Source: Acanthopleura granulata | Lineage: Eukaryota > Mollusca > Polyplacophora > Chitonida > Chitonidae | Assembly (NCBI GenBank): GCA_016165875.1 | Contig: JABBOT010000002.1 | Location: 36,669,868 to 36,733,867 of the forward strand | Reading direction: 5' to 3' | DNA length: 64,000 bases | In this document: in pieces, positions 1 to 11,083 of the stretch | Numbering within the stretch: the stretch's first letter is position 1 | Layout: the number at the start of each line of letters is the position of its first letter | Position numbers and translations under genes: made by a program | Notes under the pieces: generated by a model | What the model was told of the DNA's origin: nothing | What the model saw: only the letters and a program-made list of their open reading frames with translations | The model's database searches: none

Positions 1-394
1 TAGGATGTGGGCCAATCCGCTTCACCAGTCTGTGTGTAGTACTGGGTAGAGTGTGGACCACTTCACTTCACCAGTCTGTGGATAGTACTGGATAGGGTGT
101 AGACCACTTCACTTCACCTCTCTGTATATAGTACTCGATAGGGTGTAGACCAGTCTGCTTCACCCCTCTGTGTATAGCACTGGATAGGGTGTGGGCCAGT
201 CCTCTTCATCTGTCTGTGTATCGTAGTGGATAGGGTTTGGACCAGTCAGCTTCACCTGTTTGTGTACAGCACTTGATAGGGTGTAGACCGGTCTGCGTCA
301 CCTGTTTGTGTATAGTACCGGATAGGGTGTTGAACAGTCCGCTTCACCAGTGTGTATAGTACTGGATAGGGTGTGGACCAGTCCGCTTCACCTG
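1..394. repeat. 46-bp minisatellite array, about 8.6 diverged copies
   Basis: Consecutive units of about 46 bp run from the left edge of the window. Each contains a recognisable ATAGGGTGTGGACCAGTC, then a TTCACC core, then TGTGTATAGTACTGG. Copies differ at several positions each, and one near 350 is about 4 bp shorter. The array is cut by the window edge, so its true length is unknown. Nothing suggests coding. Confidence 0.92.
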
Positions 395-791
395 TCTACT
401 TGAGCAGCTAGTTGTCCGACCCTTTCGTCCACACCCTACCTCCAGTGCTGATGCTAAAAGGCGCGTGAGCTAGCCTTTTCAGCACTGGGTATAGGGTGTG
501 ACTGAATGGGTGTGCGAGTCAGTCGCTTTAGCACTGGATACAGGGTATGGACGAATTGGCGCGAAAGCCAACCGGTTCAATACTGGTTACAGCTGGGGCG
601 CTGGAGCTAGTAGCTTCCATACGTCCACATCCTCTATCCGCTCATACTACCCAGTACTGAAGCGACTGGCTTCCACATCCCTCCGTCCACACTTCAGTGT
701 TGAAGCGGTTGGCTCCTGCACACATTCGTCCATAACCTATCCAATAATGAAGCGGCGAGCCCGTAACATAGATCCAGTGAAGCGGCTTGTC
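395..791. repeat. Inverted, degenerate relatives of the 46-bp minisatellite, with a hairpin
   Basis: After about 420 the core reappears in both orientations. CACACCCTACCTCCAGTGCTGA at 430-451 (reverse sense) faces CAGCACTGGGTATAGGGTGTG at 480-500 (forward sense) across a short spacer, giving a stem of about 27 bp with a few mismatches. From about 620 to 760 further copies are in reverse sense (GTCCACA, CCTATCC, AGT, GAAGCG words). The open reading frame spanning this region is a by-product of the repeat and is not annotated. Confidence 0.7.
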
Positions 792-1812
792 AGCAACCTT
801 ACTTTGCTACATTTAGACTGTGTCCTGTCGTTTTTCTCCTCAGTCATTCAGTCCTTTCACCTTTCATTTTTGCTGTGGCAACCGTGCGTTTTGTCAATAG
901 CTGATATGTGAATGAGCAGTGAACAGGCCATCGCAGTCTCCTGGAGTCTGTGTACAGGCGTAATGAGCAAACTCCTCTCTTCCTAGAAGTCATCAGACGT
1001 TATAATGCATTGTTGGCCGTTGATCAGTGAAATCATCCGCGTTAACTGATTAGTCGTAGTCCTGTATTTCAGAAAAAGGCGATTCCCAAGCCAAAATGCG
1101 AAATGAGAGTGTAATTTCCCAGCATTTTATGACTAAATAGCTAATGTCACTATCAAATATCTGCCTTGACTCACACGACGTTTGTGTTAAGGGCAATTAA
1201 GTTAATGCTTAATTAAACAGTGCATGCAGTTACAGCACAGATATATTCACATCTGCTGAATGTTATGCTCTTTGCACTCCGTTACTTGAGTATACACACA
1301 TACGTTATGTGTGGAACATTTGTCGTTCGTACATTACCTGTGATATGTATACAGCTGAAGATCATCGACACTTAAACAAGAAGATATGTGAAAAAAAGAT
1401 TGCTAGTAGGGGCTTACTCTGCTATAATGTCTGCAAATGTAGGAATTTATGTCAGATATCTGCGTAGACGGCTACACTTTGGCAATATTACATTTATAAA
1501 CAGCAGAGCAACACAGAATCTTGCAATATACAACACCGACTTGTACATAATTGTATCTGCGTGAGAGGTCGTGAAGTAAGAATGGGTTACATTTTCCAGT
1601 TTTTACATTTTCGGGTCCAAGATGCTGAATTCAGGATTGTTCTCTTTCTGTGAATGAGCAGTGTAATACCAGTCTATCCACGAAACCTCCCCTCACAGGC
1701 ACAATGAATGCTAGAATACCGGTACACATCTTAGTTGGTAATTATTTTAGGCGAGAAAATTTCACCATCTACTTGCATCGTACTAAGCTCAATTTGAAAA
1801 CAAACGGGTTTA
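792..1812. other. Intergenic sequence, no gene seen
   Basis: AT-rich unique sequence. I see no open frame with coding character, no splice-bounded exon and no RNA gene. Confidence 0.6.
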
Positions 1813-1862
1813 CAAGAAATATAGGGTTTCCTCTCACCATAATCCTGGCCGCCGTCGTGGAA
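1813..1862 (+). mobile_element. SINE fragment (3' core)
   Basis: The segment GGTTTCCTCTCACCATAAT followed by CTGGCCGCCGTCGTGG matches the central/3' core of the full SINE copies at 8551 and 11084 (TTTCCTCCCACCATAATGCTGGCCGCCGTCGTATAAG in short pieces). Head and tail are missing, so it is a truncated relic. Confidence 0.8.
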
Positions 1863-2139
1863 AAGAAAAAAAATCCAACAGTATATTTCCATTACTAATG
1901 CTTACTTGCGTTATATCCTCGAACGACTGTCCTATTCAAATGAGTAAATATCCATTTGTGGGTTGATATAAGGCTATATACCATATTATATATAGCGGTA
2001 TGCGTTATTAAATAGTGCCTGAGTGTGCTGTTCATGTCCCCTTTGATCAGCATATTGTGTAGTGCTTTAGATTATGAAGCGCCCGGTAACATAATTGACA
2101 TATAATCTGCGTAATTTGTGGAAGACATCAACAATGACG

Positions 2140-2180
2140 TGTGTATCAGTGATACACAATTTGTGTACCACTGATACACA
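2140..2180. repeat. 41-bp near-perfect palindrome
   Basis: Two 20-bp arms (2140-2159 and 2161-2180) are reverse complements at 19 of 20 positions, with a single central T. The outer arm word is TGTGTATCAGTG. The left arm is itself mostly a smaller palindrome (TGTGTAT-CAGTG-ATACACA). It could form a cruciform or long hairpin, or be the terminal fold of a tiny foldback element. No flanking duplication is evident. Confidence 0.9.
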
Positions 2181-3948
2181 TGCAATGTGAATGTGCAAAT
2201 TCGTACACAGTTGTTTTGCATGCTGCTACATCCATGCGCGCCGTATGCGATTTATGCCGTTCTTTACAAGTATATACACCAAATACAGTGATGAACATGC
2301 TCTCCGGTGCTGTATAGCAAACACATGGCGCAATTTCAACAAGAATAAATATTTTCTCTTGGACGGTTCATAAAGAAGAAACCCTATAGACCAAAAACAA
2401 CGGGGACTGTGTAACTCTCTACTTAATGTTTTCTTAATCTAGAGGTGCCTTTGTGTTGTTGTTTGGCTGATGTACGGCCGTCTTTGTAGATTGGCACTGT
2501 CGAGCCAATAGCAGATCACCGGGACAAGGGTGGCCTCAAACCATGGTAAGCAAAACAACCGTTCGGGGGCGCGCCAAGAGAAAGTCTTAGGGGCTGCCAA
2601 AAAAATAACACTTAAGGTGTTATTCTGACGTTTCTATTGATAGCCAGGAATCCATGTGGAAGACAATATAGGCGGTTATTATTCGCCGTGGCTGCTTGTC
2701 ACACAGCAAATGCCATGTTTCTGTACACATGTCTTTCTGAATTGGCCAGAAGGGGAAAAAAAAGACAACACTCAGTCGACTGACTTTACTCTGACAATGC
2801 ACGTCAAACTCAAGTTTTCTCGGCGCTAATGAAATGTAGTCACGTAACTGTATATACGTGCTGCATATATATGCCCAGCTATTTAACTTCCATACAACTG
2901 GTTTTGTTGCATTCAACGTTTCCAAAAAATATATTATGTTTTGAATTTAGCAATGCAGAAATTTTAAAATGCAACGCGAAGCAAACGCTACAAGACCATC
3001 ATCAGTATGCTGAAGCAATTGAAATGGTTTGATGAAACGTCTCCGCTATAGTAGTCTGTATATCAAAACTTATTCCTAAACATTTATGAATAGCATAAAG
3101 TATACGCCATGGACTTGTATGTTAAATATTGGGTGTTGTGTAGTCACATGTAAAAGTCAATGCTGAAGATTTTAAAGTTAGATTATTAATGACATAGATG
3201 ATGCTGTAGATGCTTAAAGGTTGTCAGTGACAGAGATGGCGCTCACCATGCGTGCGGTTATGGTATTTTACCAAAAGAAAATAATAAAAAAAATAATCAC
3301 ATCTTACTTGGCTGCACTTTAAATATCTGTTGTTCAGGCAATTCATGGCACACAATTAACAGAGACTTTTTCCAACGTTTAAAAGAGTTTTCCAAAGAAA
3401 GACCAAGCTGTGAGCAATAGTTAATTGATTCAGAGGAGACAACTTGCGTCTCGGCTTGAACTCTTGATCGTTTTGGTGTAAGAATGCATCTAGAACTGAA
3501 GGTTTTTTGAAACTTCAAATAAAAGTTATGTTATAGAGAGGTATGTAACAAGATGAAAAGAAGAAACTCTGACTGATGGCGAGCACTTGTAACTTCTTAC
3601 AATCATGTAAAAACTCCTGTCCTCTGCTCATCGTTCATAAATTCAAAGGCCACCTATGCCGCTGACAATGACAAAGCTCATGATTAATTCATGGCTAACT
3701 TAACGTCAGCTTTTAAAGCTGTCAGGCACAGTTGTCAGTAGACGACACCTCATAAGGTGACAGCGTGGCATTTCATCAATTGCATAACGACAATAAAGAG
3801 CTAGGAGTCTTTGTACTTCAGATGTACTGTCATACTTCGTATTGTTACTCAGCCTGTTCAGTGTGCTGGTGCACAATGCTGCATTGATACACTGCTCCTG
3901 GTTTTCACTTGTAAAAGAATGTTTAACAAGCTGCTGAATAGTAATTTG
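2181..3948. other. Intergenic sequence, no gene seen
   Basis: Short open frames occur on both strands but none has a recognisable domain or coherent splice sites. Nothing else stands out. Confidence 0.55.
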
Positions 3949-4300
3949 CTAAAGCTATGCAGTAATACCCATATGCTAAAGCTATGCAGTAATACCCATA
4001 TGCTAAAGCTATGCAGTAATACCCATATGCTAAAGCTATGCAGTAATACCCATATGCTAAAGCTATGCAGTAATACCCATATGCTAAAGCTATGCAGTAA
4101 TACCCATATGCTAAAGCTATGCAGTAATACCCATATGCTAAAGCTATGCAGTAATACCCATATGCTAAAGCTATGCAGTAATACCCATATGCTAAAGCTA
4201 TGCAGTAATACCCATATGCTAAAGCTATGCAGTAATACCCATATGCTAAAGCTATGCAGCAATACCCATATGCTAAAGCTATGCAGTAATACCCATATCC
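3949..4300. repeat. 27-bp minisatellite, 13 nearly identical copies
   Basis: The unit CTAAAGCTATGCAGTAATAC + CCATATG repeats head to tail 13 times. Copies are almost identical; one has C for T in GCAGTAAT near 4260. The period is divisible by three and the unit has no stop in several frames, so it stays open on both strands, giving spurious nine-residue-repeat ORFs. Near-identity implies recent expansion or active homogenisation. Confidence 0.96.
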
Positions 4301-4868
4301 ATGTAGCTGAGTAAAAAGTTGAATTTTTTGATGTGGAAAACAGGTATATATAAGAAAAGCAACCTTTCCAATTTTCAAGACCACTGCATTCTTATTGCAG
4401 TTTCCAGCGATCGTCCTCATCAGGAATTCTAAGTGTTAGCAGTGATAAATCATGATTACATAACGACAGCGTAAGTAAACAATGACAAAAAAGTCGCATA
4501 GAAACACGAAGCACAGAACAGAAAAGGTGAGTATTAACTTGAACTGAACACTTTACCCTGAACAAAATGGAAAGATCAAATATTATAATCTTAATAAAAT
4601 GACACAGAGAAGAGCAATTGCTCAGCCTGATAAAAAGGCATAAGTAAGTTTAGTACATTGATGTACATTGTGTTTTTCAGCAAATGAAATAAGCTTGATT
4701 TTCATCTGTTATACATTGTAAAAATGGAAGAGAGAAAACGCAGCTGAGAGACAATTGTACTGCGTCTTAAAGGACGGCTAAAGGGGAGACGACCTGGTTT
4801 TCGTCATTAATTTGTTTCCTGCCTATATAGTGACGTTAATCAAGCTTACTTTTTTGACGAACCATGCA
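4301..4868. other. Intergenic sequence, no gene seen
   Basis: AT-rich sequence with no supportable coding, RNA or repeat feature. Confidence 0.55.
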
Positions 4869-4946
4869 GCCCGGACCTCCGAGGCCGAAGTGGTAGTGCC
4901 CTGTCGCAGCACAATGACCCCTCGATCGCTGTAAGTTCAAGCCCAG
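4869..4946 (+). mobile_element. SINE fragment (tRNA-like head)
   Basis: CGGACCTCCGAGGCCGAAGT, then GTCGCAGCACAATGACC and the B-box-like GTAAGTTCAAGCCCAG, align with the head of the full copy at 11084-11340 read in reverse. The body after the head is lost or unrecognisable. Confidence 0.75.
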
Positions 4947-5264
4947 TACATGCATTTGTGGAGTTTTCCCATAATACACATATTTTTCAACATATATGCC
5001 AGGACCATGATAAAAACTTCTTAACACGTGCTTATATAAATGCTTACCCTGAGAAGTTAAACCCAGTTTAGTTTTTAATTAGTAATTAGAATGACAATCT
5101 TGCGCTTTTCATCCCCAGGAACTTGCTGAAGGTAAGATGCGTGAAACAATGAAACAAATCGCTTAGTTTAAATATGTTAACGCCACATCTGAGTTTGTAA
5201 CTTTAAGAGCAGGTCTCTTCGGAGCGTCAGAATGTTTGGTTTTACTATAAGACTGTAACTGTCA

Positions 5265-5267
<3 letters not shown>

Positions 5268-5319
<52 letters not shown>
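5268..5319. repeat. (TA)n microsatellite
   Basis: About 26 uninterrupted TA dinucleotides. Confidence 0.98.
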
Positions 5320-5320
<1 letters not shown>

Positions 5321-6060
5321 CTTAACTACAGTTCTTAAGAAGTAATACTTAGGTAAATCAATTATTTTTATCTAATTTTTTTGTCATTTATGAATCGACA
5401 GGTGTACTTCCGGGTTTATTGCATAAATCTTGGATGAAATAATGACAATGAGGAGTCCTTAAATTCTAAGAATCGTTGATAAAAAGTGCTATTTAGCATT
5501 TTTACATCCTTCTTTTATTGGTATTATACTACATTGCCAGTATATGAATTCAGTTAATATAAACGAATTATAAATGCCTTTTTCAGTTTACCTTCAGTAC
5601 AGACATGACATTATCAGCAGCCGCTGCATGTGACTCAGATCGTTTTAATGGTCAAACTAAATCCAAATCAAGAAATCAAGAAACAACTGGAATAGCCACA
5701 ATTACATTATATCCTCACTGCATGGTAAAAGAATGGGTGAAAAGGTGAATCAAAGATCTGTCTTAATGTACAGTATCCATTGATTTCATTCAACAATCGA
5801 CTTGGTTCTTAAGAGGTGAAGCACCTAAATAGGGAACAGCGCTGCATAACCCGTTTTACAAAAAACAGGTGATAAAAAAAAACTTATAACTGCACGTTTT
5901 GCGTTAAAAGATATGGTATGGTCACTCTTGTAGGCTGGCCATCTCTAGGTTAAACCTTCTCACCTGGGGAAAATGTGGAGCAATTAAACACGAGCGTTTC
6001 GCACTCAGGTGTGCCGCTTACATATCACAGCCAAACCCATTTAAATCACGTCCTGTCCTG
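5320..6060. other. Intergenic sequence, no gene seen
   Basis: AT-rich. A TATCACAGCC word near 6023 resembles the invertebrate miR-2 seed but has no pairing arm nearby. Nothing else is supportable. Confidence 0.5.
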
Positions 6061-6061
6061 T

Positions 6062-6098
6062 CGGCGGCACATCAAAGCTGTCACATCAAAGCCCGCCG
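6062..6098. promoter_or_regulatory. Candidate TCF double site with GCCGCC-type Helper motif
   Basis: CGGCGGC (6062-6068, reverse complement of GCCGCCG) is followed by two ATCAAAG words (6071-6077 and 6085-6091), each the reverse of the TCF/LEF HMG site CTTTGAT, and then by CCCGCCG. In Drosophila, TCF targets often pair an HMG site with a nearby GCCGCCR Helper bound by the C-clamp. The arrangement is seen directly; function is inferred. It lies about 16 kb upstream of the TCF start codon, so a link to that gene is only a suggestion. Confidence 0.4.
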
Positions 6099-7433
6099 TC
6101 TTTGGCGTTATCAGGTGTTAATACTCATCACTGTACCTATTACGTTTTACCTGCATTCTACGTGGGCATTCAATTAGTAGCCTTGTCAGGCGAACACCTA
6201 TCTGTTCGTGTAGGTGTTGGTGTATAACGGGGTACAAAACAAGCAGAGATTATCACAATATAATTAGAATCAATAACTGGATTAGCAGTTGTCACTTCTT
6301 ATGGTACGATATAGATTCCGAGATGTACACTTACAGATTAAGGGCACCAAAGATACGTGTGTCCTCAGAAGAAGGGACACACATGCGGAGCAGGTAGATA
6401 AGACCTGTCCACTTACCACAGACAATTCCACGTCGGAGTGGATACAGGTTAAGTGCTGTTGAAAGGTGAAGAAGAACTCGGCCGATGAAATTGCTCTGAT
6501 GACTACAAATAACACGTAAATATGAAACTAGATTGAACAAGTATATGTAGCTGTATATATATAAATAAATTTTATAACGGCAAACAAAGAACTTTCATAG
6601 ACTTCTAAATAATCACGATATTTAATGCTAGAAAAGTCATTTTCAGTGTTTATAACATTAATTAAAAAGAATCTATAAACATGGCATCAACATGTAGGCC
6701 TATAGTGGTTATAAACCCTAAATTGGTAAGTTTGTTAATTCAAAAACTTATGGACAAAACGCTATTGTATTAATAAAATGTAAGTGAATATCTGAGGAAC
6801 GTTTCTGAAGGCTTAAAATTCTTAGCTGTAAATACATTGTAAAACTGCTGCAGTAGCCAAATTCACCTCAAATTTAGAAGTGAAATTACAATTTTGTAAG
6901 TGCAACTGAATTTAATTCTCAATAAGAAATATAACCAGAGAGTATATACATTGCCGACTGTCTTGGGAGAGAAAATCTTTGATACCATCTTATCACAGTG
7001 ATTCCTAGTATGTCATCAAGCAACATCAAAGCTATACGTCAACACAGCTAGCTTCTTTGTGATAATGCCAAATAAAGTTAACAAATCCGGCAAAGGCGTG
7101 TTTTAAATATATTTTGTATAAGAGTACACGTGCAATTGTAACTGAATAGGACTGAATGCGACTCTTTGCCGACTGCAACGCGGAGTTGTAATTATTTTCA
7201 AACGAAATGATTATCACAAAATTTTTAGTTAAAAAGCCCCATAGGTGACATATGAGAGGTTTTATCAGTCCTTGTCAAGTTAGAGTGGTTTAGTGTATAG
7301 AAAAGGGGGAAAAGAGGACGAGAAAAAAATACCCGGTTCATTAATACAAAATGCAAACACCAGACAGGCGTGACGTTTAGAAGTGCACCTTGGACATGTA
7401 TTTGTGCACCAATGTAATGGCAAAGGCCGATAT
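6099..7433. other. Intergenic sequence, no gene seen
   Basis: Short open frames only, with no recognisable product. Confidence 0.55.
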
Positions 7434-7458
7434 TCCATATTATATATATAATATGGAT

Positions 7459-7501
<43 letters not shown>
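7434..7501. repeat. 24-bp perfect palindrome joined to a (GT)n microsatellite
   Basis: 7434-7457 reads TCCATATTATATATATAATA + TGGA and is a perfect palindrome. It is followed after a few bases by about 20 GT units (7461-7501). The CACA-coded histidine/threonine runs on the minus strand are by-products of the GT tract. Confidence 0.9.
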
Positions 7502-7503
<2 letters not shown>

Positions 7504-8540
7504 ATGCAACTTTAATGCTTGCTTCACTGGCGGTCGTTGCCATCATGGTTTTGTTTGTATGTACAACCATCAAACTACATTTAGCCATTGTCTACCCGGT
7601 AGACAATTGCTTTTTTTTATGAATGATCACTGTATTTAAGTCGACTGGTGCAGATGAAATCTCAATGGGGCGATGTCAGCAAAACGGCTGACCAATTTTC
7701 AGTTGTATGGTTTGTTTGTGTTCTCCGCCTGCGACTCCGGTTGTAGGGCCTCCATTCCACTGTGCAACGTGCTGTCTGGCAGCTCGGTCTGCCATCACGC
7801 TAGCCACCTCGAGATGAAGAACTCGACAACCTGCTTAATCACTGCCGCTCAGCTGTCACCTATCCAGGTAATCTGTGTGCTCACTGATTACTCTCAATTT
7901 ATCTTGCTTCTTTGAGAAGAAGTATCAATTGATCTAGAGACTCAGACACAGGACAGATTCGCATACAATTACCTACTTCTTGCCTTCATACACACGCATA
8001 GTTATTCCAGCTCCATAGCGAGACGGGGTTTCACCTCATGCATGTATTGCACAGAAAGAAATATATCATTCGCAGATTTATTTAACAGAGCAAAATACAC
8101 CTCCATCAAAACAAACATTTTGTGAAAATATGTTGGTATAAATTTTTTGTGCTTTAATGTACCTATATACAGCCATGGCTAAAGTAAAAAACGAGTAATT
8201 AACTCTGATCAGTTTTTTTATCTTTTCCATCATTTTTGTTAATTTCAGAGTGAAATTAAATTTTACAAGTATTACCATTATCACATTTTGCTTGAATTTT
8301 TTTTCCTGCTAACAGATGTTTTTACTGGTTAAATGTACTATTTAGTATATCGAAAGCACAGCTTAAAATTACAATACAATGTAACGTTGCCTTGTGCATG
8401 CACTTTGTTGAACACGTTATTACGTATATGTAAATAGGCCTGCTGACGGGGGAGCCGACGCAGTACCCTACAGGTCTGCTGGCACCTGCATAGTTTTGAG
8501 GTTTATATACGCCCTTTGAAATTTGTCCACAGGATTACAA
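7502..8540. other. Intergenic sequence, no gene seen
   Basis: Unique sequence without a supportable gene. Confidence 0.5.
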
Positions 8541-8550
8541 GTGTATTTTG

Positions 8551-8782
8551 GTTAGCGCGCTATCGCAGCGTAATGACCCAGAAGCCTCCCACCAACACGG
8601 TGCCTGTGAGTTCAAGTCCAGCTCATGCTGGCTTCCTCTCCAGGTCTGCCAGCAACCTGAGGATGGTCGTGGGTTTCCCCCCGGGCTCTGTCCGGTTTCC
8701 TCCCACCATAATGCTTGCCGCCGTCGTATAAGTGAAATATTCTTGAGTATCGCGTAAAACACCGATGAAATAAATAAATAAT
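8551..8782 (+). mobile_element. tRNA-headed SINE, 5'-truncated, with 10-bp target-site duplication
   Basis: The insert begins GTTAGCGCGCTATCGCAGCG, carries a B-box-like GAGTTCAAGTCCAG, a central core (GGATGGTCGTGGGTTTCCCC, CTCCCACCATAATGC, GCCGCCGTCGTATAAGTG), then AAATATTCTTGAGTA, and ends in an AAATAAATAAATA tail. It is flanked by GTGTATTTTG at 8541-8550 and again at 8783-8792, a perfect 10-bp target-site duplication typical of LINE-driven retrotransposition. The head lacks the GGGACCTCCGTGCCTCAGT start of the copy at 11084. It has no coding capacity; overlapping ORFs are incidental. Confidence 0.93.
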
Positions 8783-8792
8783 GTGTATTTTG

Positions 8793-9457
8793 AGCAAAGG
8801 GTAATTTTATTGGTAAACTACAGCAAAAGATGAAAAAATTCTTGTTCTGTATACACTGTAATTTGTATGTCATCTCTGAAAAAAACATGCATGCACATCA
8901 TCACATTGTTCTCCAAAAGGCATGCAATTTCAGGCTCAGTGTGTCTGAAGACTGATTGCATGTATATACGTCATATTTACAAGTTGGATCACGGATGCTG
9001 CATGGTATTGATTAAAATCCCGTTAAAATTGTGGCAAATGGAGGTAAATGCCTAAGACTCATGGATATATTGATTAAAGCCAGCTATAGAATATCACATG
9101 TTTTTCTAATCTGAAAATCTTTGTGAAAATGGTGCAAAATAAAATGCATGCAATAGTTTTTTTAATGCCTGTTAAAGCTGGGCCCTGTCAGTCTCAAAGC
9201 GGACTTAAATAATGTGACGTCATTTAGCAGCTTCTGAGATTCTTTTGGAGATTCCTGGCAGCCAACTTCCGGGCGTGGGTGGCGCTGCGATTAGTGTAAG
9301 AACGTAGATGATCAAAATAGCCTTGCTTGACTTCATATATGCATCTAAGTCAAAAACGAAGCTAGGGAACCAGTCATTACGAGTGTATAGTAATACTTCT
9401 GGTGCTAGCTGCATTCTATGAACCACAAAACTTCTTTACATAGTCGACGGATTTCTA
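8793..9457. other. Intergenic sequence, no gene seen
   Basis: No supportable feature. Confidence 0.5.
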
Positions 9458-9512
9458 ATAAAACATTTATTTAATTGATGTTTAACGACGTACTCAGGAT
9501 TTTCACTCTGAC
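9458..9512 (-). mobile_element. SINE 3'-end fragment
   Basis: ATTTATTTAATTGATGTTTA, then ACGACGTACTCAGGATTTTCAC, is the reverse of the SINE 3' end (GTGAAATATTCTTGAGTA...GTAAAACACC...AAATAAAT). Diverged and headless. Confidence 0.65.
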
Positions 9513-10237
9513 ACAGAATTTTTGTATTTCTGACGTCTCCAGTGCTCATTATACAGTTGAGTCGTCTATTCGGCTGTGCTCATTTATTCATCAAAGAAAG
9601 TATCCGTGTTATAACGTGCAATACGAACACGGATTTAACAGCCGAGCAAGTGAAAGCATATAGCATGTTGACATATGGATTAAAGTCCTGTCATATCCAG
9701 GCGTAACTATGCTAACACTAGTCGTATTTTGACAGAAGATATGTTTTGTTGTTAAATTGTACAGCACGTTTGTGTTGTCTGCGTTTCAGACTGTTTCATT
9801 GTTTTGTCACATTTCTGTCAGTATACGGACGGAAGAGCAGAGAAACTAAGAGAAGGTACATCGCGCTTTTCGTGACTGAGAAGGGAAGGCTGGCATGATC
9901 ACCATTGACGACGAGAGGCCCAGAAAACGGAAACACACTGCCCCCCTGTGGACTGGTAACACCTCCGTGATAGTGTGATGTACATGTCTTGTCTAATAAA
10001 ACCACAGAATTGCTTCACAATGCATGTGTTATGAAAAAAAGGGCATCTTCATATTTGACAGGTATGCTTTATATTTTTCTCGGAAAACAGTATAAATCTA
10101 TGGATTATCGTGTATACAAGACTGAACTGAACATATTTATCCAAAAAGTTTGTCTTTTTTGTACATTTACTGGTGTTTATTTTAATAACAGATATAACAA
10201 CTAAATATCAGAATACACAAGACATGGCCGGAGGACA
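9513..10237. other. Intergenic sequence, no gene seen
   Basis: No supportable feature. Confidence 0.5.
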
Positions 10238-10925
10238 AATTTTGTGCAGATATATGGTAATGTGGCACTTGTCGGTTGTGAGAGGCATACAGGTAGCATG
10301 CACCACCTAGACCTTCTAAACCTGCCATCTATTACAGACATATACTGGTGTTATGTAAGGCATGCTCTGGTATCACGGCAAGACATACCATTTGTTGGTT
10401 GTGAGAGACATAGCCGCTGGGTAGTACGATATGGAGGCTTTCTACATGGCCTACTATGGTAGACATATACTGGTATCACGGCATAGAGACATACGCCGGT
10501 AGGCAGTACGCCATGTAGGCCTTTCATCTGTCGGTTGTGATAGACATATACTGATGTCATGTGAAGGCATAGACGCATGGTATCACAACAGCCAGACATA
10601 CCACTTGTCGGTTATGCATATAGCCTCGGTATGGTCGCTGAGTTCTGTTATTTGTTCCCTGTGACAGGCACACTGGCACCACACCATGGCGACTTTATCA
10701 CGGTCATGAAGTCACACGGCTGTGATAGGCATACTGGTATCACATTATTTTTACATGTACCTTTGGCTGTGGTAGGTGTACAGATATCATATCATATACG
10801 AATTGACGGTTGAAGGTGACGGACATTCTGGATGTTTTGATACACTGTACCAGCAGCGCGACTGAAATACTGGTCTCACGTGATGTACCTTTTGTGGGCC
10901 GTGTCAAACATACTGGTAACACGAT
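10238..10925. repeat. Field of diverged short tandem/dispersed repeats
   Basis: The words TTGTCGGTTGTGA, AGACATA, ACTGGTATCAC and GGCATA recur in the same order at irregular 40-110-bp spacing (for example near 10268, 10385, 10470, 10535, 10605, 10720, 10865, 10900). This looks like an old, decayed minisatellite. It has no homology I recognise, and the short ORFs are incidental. Confidence 0.65.
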
Positions 10926-11070
10926 GAATGAAGTTGTTGGATGGAAACCGCGAAAAGGAAGTGTATTTCCTAGAAACAGTGGTTTAAATATAGAGTGGTA
11001 GAAATGAATCCATGAGATCGTCACGCAGACAATATCAAAGGCTCTGGCCTTGTTGTCATTGGCAACACCC

Positions 11071-11083
11071 ACAAGCTGGAATA
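11071..11083. repeat. SINE target-site duplication, left copy
   Basis: ACAAGCTGGAATA here is repeated exactly at 11341-11353, on the other side of the SINE. Confidence 0.95.

Noticed and set aside
498..911. 137-codon plus-strand frame
   Set aside because: It mostly overlaps degenerate minisatellite units.
3811..4420. Long open frames on both strands (up to 167 codons)
   Set aside because: They are produced by a 27-bp tandem repeat without stops. Both strands are equally open and the peptide is a simple nine-residue repeat.
6023..6045. Possible miR-2-family microRNA (TATCACAGCC)
   Set aside because: Only the first 11 bases match. No complementary arm capable of a precursor hairpin is present within about 100 bp on either side.
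7225..7588. Histidine/threonine-rich minus-strand frames
   Set aside because: They are translations of the (GT)n microsatellite.
8516..8888. Several open frames around 8.5-8.9 kb
   Set aside because: They lie over the SINE and are also open on the opposite strand. The SINE is non-coding.
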